Virus record (IMG/VR): IMGVR_UViG_3300030102_005877
Location: 1-27,689 of that record
From: a virus
Length of the DNA stretch: 27,689 nucleotides
Strand: one strand, 5' to 3'
Below the pieces are notes generated by a model. It saw only the letters and a list, made by a program, of their open reading frames with translations, was not told the origin of the DNA and did not search any database. The translations under genes were made by a program, and so were the position numbers. This document shows, one piece after another, positions 23,568-27,689 of the stretch. How positions within the stretch are numbered: position 1 is the first letter of the stretch; every line of letters starts with the position of its first letter.

Positions 23568-23646
23568 TGTGAATCCTCCAGAATGAAAACGTACATGGAA
23601 CGAAAGACAGGGGCAACGCCAAAGGTAAAACTTTGACGAGCCCCAT

Positions 23647-23674
23647 CACTCCAGCACACTCCAGCACACTCCAG
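23647..23674. repeat. Short tandem repeat, 2.8 copies of CACTCCAGCA
   Basis: Two full 10-bp copies (23647-23656, 23657-23666) and 8 bases of a third lie just after the stop of the 92-residue gene and before the helicase leader. On the minus strand each unit reads TGCTGGAGTG, so GGAGTG, the core of the ribosome-binding leader used by neighbouring genes, is repeated three times. Confidence 0.7.
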
Positions 23675-23953
23675 TCAAGTGGGCTCTCCCCAGTTGAACT
23701 TACAACGAATGCCTTCAGACTCCGCGCACATTTGACGCAAGACTTCGCGCTCTACTTTGAATGGGTTCAAGTTCAGCCCCCGAGCAACTCGAACGAGTGT
23801 GTCGTTATCCGGTGAAAAGATGGTGATAGACTCTCCACTCAAAGGGACAACGGAATCAAGAAAGAACGTTTCGTCTTTAAGTTGAACGCTCCAACGGATT
23901 AGCCTGGTTCGTCGTGTGTGTTTTGCATGGCTGCACATTGTGACTTCAATCAT
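23675..23953 (-). CDS. Small early protein, unknown
   Basis: A 92-residue protein. ATG 23953 follows GGAGTGCAGCCA; a GTG at 23962 is in frame but lies on the ribosome-binding site. The N-terminus has Cys/His and basic residues (MCSHAKHTRRTR). The rest looks like alternating strands and a helix (SVVPLSGESITIFSPDNDTL, NPFKVEREVLRQMC). There is no membrane segment. As one of the genes nearest the candidate early promoter it may act in host takeover; nothing in the sequence shows how. Confidence 0.6.
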   Translation of the reverse strand: MIEVTMCSHAKHTRRTRLIRWSVQLKDETFFLDSVVPLSGESITIFSPDNDTLVRVARGLNLNPFKVEREVLRQMCAESEGIRCKFNWGEPT

Positions 23954-23964
23954 TGGCTGCACTC

Positions 23965-24225
23965 CTATGATACTCGAAACACGTTAAAACCCACACCACG
24001 AATCGTGGGCGCGCTACGCTCTAAAGACTCAATGGACAATAAGAACGAGTAATCCGAACCAACTTCCTCGTCAGTCACAACATAGAAATCCATACCGTCA
24101 TAAGTCCACTTAGGACCTTGCGAATGCCAAGAGACGTGAAGGCCGTTGAATGACCAATCATGCATGTTGACTCGTAGGTGATGCTGTAAGGCATCTACCA
24201 TCCCTGTAAAAGCTGTATCTGTCAT
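23965..24225 (-). CDS. Small early protein, unknown
   Basis: An 86-residue protein. ATG 24225 follows GGAGTGCAGAACC; the same frame is open much further upstream, but only this ATG has a ribosome-binding site. It contains a Trp-rich middle (HDWSFNGLHVSWHSQGPKW), an acidic segment (VVTDEEVGSD) and a beta-like C-terminus (GVGFNVFRVS). No family is recognised. The upstream leader also contains the 11-mer AAAACCAAAAC. Confidence 0.6.
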   Translation of the reverse strand: MTDTAFTGMVDALQHHLRVNMHDWSFNGLHVSWHSQGPKWTYDGMDFYVVTDEEVGSDYSFLLSIESLERSAPTIRGVGFNVFRVS

Positions 24226-24253
24226 GGTTCTGCACTCCTGATTGGTTTTGGTT

Positions 24254-24655
24254 TTAGTTTTGACGGTAGACGTAAATCCAATGCTCGCCGAATTTGTATT
24301 CGTGTTCCTCGTGGTCATAGGGGGCAAGGGAAATACCAGCCCCATCGAACCGAGCGTCACGTTTCCACTTCTCGTAGTCAAAGTACTGCTGCGCCACTTC
24401 AGATAATTCAGGCAAAATGCATTCATCGATGTAGTTTTCTAAGCTCTCATCCCATCGTTCATCGCGCTCTGATTCCGTAACAACTAGAACCTCGCCACCT
24501 TCAACCTCATAGACGCAAGCATCATAGAACTCAGGGTCTAGGCTTGAGCATACAAGCCAAGGATTGTTTTCTAGTGGGTTGTGAACACCGTGCTCAGTCT
24601 TGAGGTATTGCTTGATTGCTGCGTACTTTGCTTGTCGTGGTGTGAATGATTTCAT
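24254..24655 (-). CDS. Acidic early protein, unknown (weak antirestriction-like look)
   Basis: A 133-residue protein. ATG 24655 follows AAGGAGCAGAACCA and overlaps the previous stop. It is strongly acidic (WDESLENYIDECILPELSEV) with an aromatic motif YFDYEKWKRDARFDG near residues 91-105 and a Tyr-rich end (WIYVYRQN). The motif around YFDYEKWKRD loosely recalls the region of ArdA-type DNA-mimic antirestriction proteins, but the match is too weak to claim. Strong negative charge and an early position would fit an anti-defence or host-takeover protein. Confidence 0.6.
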   Translation of the reverse strand: MKSFTPRQAKYAAIKQYLKTEHGVHNPLENNPWLVCSSLDPEFYDACVYEVEGGEVLVVTESERDERWDESLENYIDECILPELSEVAQQYFDYEKWKRDARFDGAGISLAPYDHEEHEYKFGEHWIYVYRQN

Positions 24656-24939
24656 TGGTTCTGCTCCTTCCCGGCAAGAAACCCCTGATAGAAAGCCATC
24701 AGTAGGTCAAAAGTCTTTCTAAAATTGCTGGGCATAGTGACCGGCGTTGTAAGCCCTGAGATACTCTTAACTCGGCGTAATGACGCCCCCATACTGCAAA
24801 ACTCAAGAACATAGGCCCCCACGTGGTGCTGTGTTCTGCCTTTACTGTCCTTAGAATATGACCGCTCATAGCCGGTAATCTGTCGGTTAATTCCGGCCGC
24901 TAGCTTTTCTAGGTCGTGAATTGTGATGTCTTCACTCAT
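24652..24939 (-). CDS. First gene of the leftward early operon, unknown
   Basis: A 95-residue protein. ATG 24939 follows GGAGTGCAGAACA. It has an N-terminal helix (EDITIHDLEKLAAGINRQIT), a beta segment (HVGAYVLEFCSMGASLRRV) and a C-terminal helix (KTFDLLMAFYQGFLAGKEQ). The layout resembles small proteins of many phages that pair a helix with an NxGxYxL-type strand; their function is unknown. It lies directly downstream of the candidate promoter/operator at 24972-25001. Confidence 0.6.
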   Translation of the reverse strand: MSEDITIHDLEKLAAGINRQITGYERSYSKDSKGRTQHHVGAYVLEFCSMGASLRRVKSISGLTTPVTMPSNFRKTFDLLMAFYQGFLAGKEQNQ

Positions 24940-24971
24940 TGTTCTGCACTCCTTTGTTTCAGTTCCCTTTG

Positions 24972-25001
24972 AGTGTACTATTAAAGTAGAACACATTGCA
25001 A
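24972..25001 (-). promoter_or_regulatory. Candidate early promoter overlapped by a 22-bp dyad operator
   Basis: On the minus strand, TTGCAA (24996-25001) and TACACT (24972-24977) are 18 bp apart, a fair match to sigma-70 boxes, and a start near 24965 would give a leader of about 26 nt before the first early gene. The dyad 24973-24994 has half-sites GTGTNCTA and TAGNACAC around 6 bp and covers the -10 box and most of the spacer. This is a typical placement for repression, for example by the XRE protein encoded at 17702-17935. Confidence 0.45.
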
Positions 25002-25221
25002 GTTATTATTTAGGGTTAATGCATGTTTTATTCATGGGGGATTGTACATGCGTACGTGCAAAAGGTGCATAGTGTGACGCAGTGCATTGTGTATCATGTA
25101 TGAAATACTGTAGCTTTTCTGCACGTTTATTTCGGCCTAAGTCCATAGAATCATTAAGAAAGTGCATAATCTGCTGTATTTACTCTTTGAACATTTATAC
25201 AAATAAATAGACTGCCTAATA

Positions 25222-25239
25222 ACGTGAATAACGTGAATA
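25222..25239. repeat. Direct tandem repeat ACGTGAATA x2
   Basis: Two adjacent perfect 9-bp copies (25222-25230 and 25231-25239) lie in the A+T-rich half of the non-coding region, just upstream of TACGTATATATATA. Paired short repeats beside an easily melted tract are a feature of origins, but two copies alone are weak support. Confidence 0.6.
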
Positions 25240-25354
25240 AGAGAGCGTGCTACGTATATATATAAAGTCTCCGGAATTTCGTGCATTTCGTACAGATTGT
25301 ACATTGGCTTGCGTGGGGCTTGGCTTTTGGTCATCTTGGAACAGCGCAGAACTG

Positions 25355-25402
25355 GGGTAGAGTTAGGGGAAATATGCTATCCCAGTATCCCTAGCTTTAC
25401 CC
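25355..25402 (+). ncRNA. Candidate structured RNA: 15-bp hairpin with strand-specific G-U pairs
   Basis: Bases 25355-25369 can pair with 25388-25402 over 15 contiguous positions: 12 Watson-Crick and 3 G-U pairs (G60-U97, U63-G94 and G69-U88, numbered by the last two digits). The loop is 18 nt. The G-U pairs work only in plus-strand RNA. Further downstream, CTTTTCTC (25412-25419) can pair with GAGAAAAG (25518-25525). It could be a 5' leader or small RNA of the packaging transcript. No known RNA family is recognised. Confidence 0.4.
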
Positions 25403-25660
25403 TCTTTGCACCTTTTCTCTCCAACCCTGGGGAAATCCTCCGAGCATCGTGCCCGCTCCCACTGGCCTAGGCGTCGCATCATGGCACCTTGCCACGTGGT
25501 ATGAGTCCAAGGCATAGGAGAAAAGCTCAATGATTTCAGGACGCTAGAAGGGGAACGGATGGATGATCTATGCTGCAATGCGTCAGGGGGGGTATCCCCG
25601 GTTTATGTTTGTGTTGTTGTTTATGTTAACACCCACACGCACTATTCATCTTTTCCAATG

Positions 25661-25671
25661 ACGCAATGCGT
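25661..25671. repeat. Odd palindrome ACGCAATGCGT
   Basis: ACGCA-A-TGCGT is a perfect dyad about 70 bp before the putative small terminase gene. Its 9-base core GCAATGCGT also occurs at 25575-25583. It is a candidate binding site for a regulator or for the terminase. Confidence 0.45.
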
Positions 25672-25684
25672 TAGCACACAGACC

Positions 25685-25703
25685 GCGCACATTTTTCGTG
25701 CGC
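25685..25703. repeat. Inverted repeat GCGCAC/GTGCGC upstream of the packaging genes
   Basis: GCGCAC (25685-25690) and GTGCGC (25698-25703) flank a 7-nt T-rich loop, 40 bp before the ATG of the putative small terminase. It could be an operator or a terminator for transcription entering from the left; there is a short T-run only in the loop. Confidence 0.45.
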
Positions 25704-25742
25704 CCCTAGGAAATAATTACTTTTTTCAGTTATCCTTTGTGC

Positions 25743-26192
25743 ATGGCAGACAAGATGATGGACATGAAGAAGTTGGTCGCACGGTTTGAGCCCAATGCAT
25801 TTGGTAAGCTGACGAAGCAGGACCAGGTGGATTTGGAGGAGGACACCGAGCAGGCCTTGGCGTATGAGGCAAGCAACACGGTTCGGATGAATGCCCAACC
25901 GGTTGAGGCGCGGTACCTTCCGAGGCTGGCAGATATTCAGCAGAATATTTATGCGGTGCTTGAAAGCGAGAGCCGTAAGTTGGCTGACTCCAGTGTTCGC
26001 AATTATCACGAGACCTTGAGTGCGGAAGAGATTAAGTTGCTTGGTGTGGTGACGCGAAGTCTTTGTCAGTTGGGGGACATGGAAAGGGGCTTGCGGCAAA
26101 ACGATCAACTCAGTAGCATGAGCGATGAAGATCTCCAAAGACTCGCCGGTGAAGCATTCAAACAGTTGGAGACCAAGGGGCAAAAGAAATAA
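25743..26192 (+). CDS. Putative terminase small subunit
   Basis: A 149-residue helical, charged protein at the head of the packaging genes. ATG 25743 is the natural start but has no Shine-Dalgarno; a TTG at 25737 is in frame. A -10-like TATCCT at 25731-25736 would place transcription start near the ATG, so leaderless translation is possible. The N-terminus is acidic/basic helix (LTKQDQVDLEEDTEQALAYE). The middle (LSAEEIKLLGVVTRSLCQLG) and C-terminus (SDEDLQRLAGEAFKQLE) are helices. In phages the gene immediately before GNAT/terminase large genes is usually TerS, which binds pac DNA. No strong family motif is visible, so the call rests on position, size and helicity. Confidence 0.5.
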   Translation: MADKMMDMKKLVARFEPNAFGKLTKQDQVDLEEDTEQALAYEASNTVRMNAQPVEARYLPRLADIQQNIYAVLESESRKLADSSVRNYHETLSAEEIKLLGVVTRSLCQLGDMERGLRQNDQLSSMSDEDLQRLAGEAFKQLETKGQKK

Positions 26193-26686
26193 TGGCTCTA
26201 GCGCAAGAAAGACGTATCCCGATCCGACTCCGTATGGCCGATGCGTCCGATGCGCCCATGATTTACTCCAACTGGCTCAAATCATACGCGGGCCAGAACA
26301 AGCACATACCGAAAACGGTGGTGGAAAAGATTCACCGCCAGGTTGTGGGCAGACTTCTAAGCGAAGCCCATACAGTCGTTGCCGTGGTAGACCTACCAGA
26401 CCTAGATGATGAAATCTGTGGCTGGCTCTGCGCACAAAGGTCCGAGAAATTTTTCATCAGCCATTGGGGCTATGTGAAACGAGAGTATCGAAGGTTTGGT
26501 GTCATGAGCGCCATGCTGGAGATGTTCGAGTACAAGCGGGGCGAGCCAGTAATGGCAAGTCATGATTTTCCGCTACGTAAGGATTTGCGTAAGCACAACA
26601 TCATGTACGTTCCGCATATTTGCCATGAAGGCGGTCTTGAGAAAATAGACAAGCTATACGGAGGAGCACTAGATGCACCAAGTTAA
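26192..26686 (+). CDS. GNAT-fold acetyltransferase-like protein in the packaging module
   Basis: A 164-residue protein with ATG 26192 overlapping the previous stop (TAATG). The order of elements fits GNAT: strand IPIRLRMADASD and helix (9-30), a long helix (40-58), strands HTVVAVVD and EICGWLCAQ (74-82), then WGYVKREYRRFGVMSAMLEM (92-111), whose R100-R-F-G103-V-M resembles the acetyl-CoA pyrophosphate loop Q/R-x-x-G-x-G/A. The final glycine position is Met, so activity is uncertain. Similar proteins occur beside terminase genes in other phages; their substrate is unknown. It may act in virion maturation or host interaction. Confidence 0.65.
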   Translation: MALAQERRIPIRLRMADASDAPMIYSNWLKSYAGQNKHIPKTVVEKIHRQVVGRLLSEAHTVVAVVDLPDLDDEICGWLCAQRSEKFFISHWGYVKREYRRFGVMSAMLEMFEYKRGEPVMASHDFPLRKDLRKHNIMYVPHICHEGGLEKIDKLYGGALDAPS

Positions 26687-26960
26687 ACTGAAATCCATTA
26701 TGTTAACTGACAACGCACGACCGGTGTTCAATCAAAACTTCATTGATGTGACAACAGATCCTCGATTTGACGTAGTGCTTATTGGTGACTGGGTATCGGT
26801 TCGTTACAACGGATCAGATCCTCGTTTTGTGCCAATTGCATCTGTTTCGTGGATGGCGCCATTGGATTCTGCCGATATGATGCCAAAAGAGACCCCAAAG
26901 CGGGGTCGAAAGCCCAAAATCAAGGCGGTAGCCGATGAGCCAGCAAAACAAGCAGTATGA
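26673..26960 (+). CDS. Small protein with C-terminal AT-hook-like motif
   Basis: A 95-residue protein with ATG 26673 inside the previous gene's end (14 bp overlap) and GGAGGAG 6 nt upstream. Residues 1-62 look beta-rich (QVKLKSIMLTDNARPVF; DVVLIGDWVSVRYNG; RFVPIASVSWM). The tail has KRGRKPKIK (76-84), close to an AT-hook (R-G-R-K-P), which in other proteins binds A+T-rich minor groove. It overlaps the large terminase by 26 bp, so a role in packaging or DNA binding is plausible but inferred. Confidence 0.6.
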   Translation: MHQVKLKSIMLTDNARPVFNQNFIDVTTDPRFDVVLIGDWVSVRYNGSDPRFVPIASVSWMAPLDSADMMPKETPKRGRKPKIKAVADEPAKQAV

Positions 26961-27689
26961 TGCGCGTCAGGTACTAAAAGAGTACCTAAAGCGGCATGGT
27001 GACTTATCCGAACTACGGGATGAGAACCCAGATGCCGAAGAACGTTCATTTGCTTGGCATAAGCACCTCTTACCGCAACAAATGGAGTATATTGCGGACG
27101 AATCGCGTTTAAAAACTGCTCTGTGTAGTCGTCGAGCCGGTAAAACTTATGCGTCATGCTACTATCTTATTGAAACGGCAATGAGGTATGCAGAATCGAC
27201 CAGTGCATACATCGCGTTAACTCGCAGCAGTGCCAAGAAGCTCATGTGGTCAGAGTTGCAGCGTGCAAATCGAAAATATTACCTAAATATTCACTTTAAC
27301 AACTCTGAGCTGACCGCCACTTTTCCAAATCACAGTCAAATTATTCTTACCGGCGCCAATGATGAGGCAGATATCGATAAATTGCGGGGTCTAAAGTACC
27401 AGTTGGTCATTCTTGATGAGGCTGGCTCGTTTGGTCGGCACATTGATGCACTGGTCGAAGAAGTACTCGAACCGGCGCTAATTGACTGCGACGGCACCCT
27501 GGCAATGATTGGGACTCCTACCGCAAGTTGCTCAGGATTTTTTTATGAAGCGTCGACAGGACTTCGGCCCGGATTCAGTCAACACCACTGGACCATTCTC
27601 GATAACTCATACATCCCACACGCTGGAGAGTACCTTGACAAGAAAAAGTACTCAAAGGGCTGGGGTGATGACAATCCAGTATATCTCCG
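26935..27689 (+). CDS. terL: Terminase large subunit, N-terminal ATPase part (cut by window end)
   Basis: ATG 26935 opens a frame with no stop to the window end (251 codons visible). An AAGGCGG lies upstream inside the preceding gene. The ATPase motifs are clear: Walker A CSRRAGKTY (64-72), Walker B LVILDEAG (157-164; D161, E162), and coupling motif MIGTP (191-195). A VIL-DEAGSFGR layout is typical of Terminase_6 large subunits, which power DNA translocation into the procapsid and carry a C-terminal nuclease, here outside the window. The N-terminus SFAWHKHLLPQQMEYI matches the adenine-binding region of the family. Confidence 0.9.
   Translation, partial: MSQQNKQYDARQVLKEYLKRHGDLSELRDENPDAEERSFAWHKHLLPQQMEYIADESRLKTALCSRRAGKTYASCYYLIETAMRYAESTSAYIALTRSSAKKLMWSELQRANRKYYLNIHFNNSELTATFPNHSQIILTGANDEADIDKLRGLKYQLVILDEAGSFGRHIDALVEEVLEPALIDCDGTLAMIGTPTASCSGFFYEASTGLRPGFSQHHWTILDNSYIPHAGEYLDKKKYSKGWGDDNPVYL

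Larger units (their letters stand above)
24940..25742. other. Large non-coding region between early and packaging modules, candidate origin/packaging/regulatory region
   Basis: About 800 bp with no convincing gene. The first 350 bp are A+T-rich, with repeated GTGCAT words (near 25065, 25083, 25162 and 25281), a TGCATG at 25019, an 18-nt alternating purine-pyrimidine tract at 25043-25060 and a TATATATAAA stretch near 25256-25265. The second half is more G+C-rich and full of inverted repeats, including a long RNA-type stem at 25355-25402. It is the strand-switch point between leftward early and rightward packaging genes, a common place for origins, promoters and pac/cos sites. None of these is proven here. 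Confidence 0.5.

Noticed and set aside
23520-23646. Short minus-strand frame starting ATG 23646, just after the GGAGTG tandem repeats.
   Set aside because: It has a ribosome-binding-like sequence from the repeats, but it is only about 40 codons, runs into the helicase gene in another frame and has no recognisable character.
23647-23674. Tandem repeats considered as a CRISPR remnant.
   Set aside because: Unit length is 10 bp with no spacers; it is a simple tandem repeat.
25137-25334. 65-codon minus-strand frame in the non-coding region.
   Set aside because: No Shine-Dalgarno before its ATG, and its low-complexity Ile/Tyr-rich translation comes from the AT-rich repeats.
25320-25570. The structured stretch considered as a tRNA or tmRNA.
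   Set aside because: No T-loop GTTCRA, acceptor CCA or cloverleaf geometry was found.
25363-25578. 71-codon minus-strand frame in the non-coding region.
   Set aside because: TTG start, no ribosome-binding site, and it crosses the strong inverted repeat.

Overview
The window is about 27.7 kb of a tailed double-stranded DNA phage, most likely a podovirus of a Gram-negative, probably aquatic, host. I base this on the head-to-tail order of structural genes, a run of large helix-rich and Gly/Ala-rich proteins of the virion-internal (ejection) type, no tape-measure or tail-tube genes in view, a lysis cassette with an M15 peptidase, and a terminase pair. No RNA polymerase or DNA polymerase gene is visible. 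Replication is instead served by a Prim-Pol-type primase, an SF3 (D5/P4-type) helicase and a recombination pair (single-strand annealing protein plus YqaJ exonuclease). Both window edges cut through genes: a tail protein on the left and terminase large subunit on the right. Portal and capsid genes are not in view and presumably lie between them.

Layout. (1) 1-14533, plus strand: tail/virion structural module. It holds a very large tail protein, four probable ejection proteins (one ending in an S74-type intramolecular chaperone), two small beta-rich proteins, a 1154-residue protein with five LamG-like lectin domains, and a small companion. Genes are packed with ATGA/TGATG-type overlaps. (2) 14535-16628, plus strand: lysis cassette and a group of very basic small proteins. 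(3) 16585-24939, almost entirely minus strand: a leftward early/replication operon read from about 24965 towards 16585. It runs small early genes, helicase, exonuclease, annealing protein, primase, VRR-NUC nuclease, XRE regulator, small proteins and a conserved phage protein. One small SSB-tail protein at 21804-22058 is embedded on the plus strand. (4) 24940-25742: a roughly 800-base non-coding region with a promoter/operator candidate, iteron-like words, a long RNA-type hairpin and dyads. (5) 25743-27689, plus strand: packaging module with a probable small terminase, a GNAT-fold protein, a small AT-hook protein and the start of the large terminase.

The most unusual signal is in the lysis cassette. 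The two-TM holin-like gene (14818-15087) contains the heptamer G GGA AAG at 15054-15060, followed after 6 nt by a potential stem. It sits just inside a -1 frame that stays open to 15281. The -1 extension has the layout of a YadA-type trimeric-autotransporter membrane anchor: a short helix, four amphipathic strands and a terminal G-x-x-V-x-W beta-signal. A programmed -1 frameshift would join an inner-membrane holin-like domain to an outer-membrane beta-barrel anchor in one 154-residue protein. I propose it as a possible single-chain spanin-like lysis factor; this needs experimental proof.

Other points of interest are a small protein with an SSB-like C-terminal tip, a ribosome-binding leader word repeated before many early genes, an 11-mer repeated upstream of three early genes, a Shine-Dalgarno sequence displayed in a hairpin loop, and a strand-biased RNA hairpin upstream of the packaging genes.
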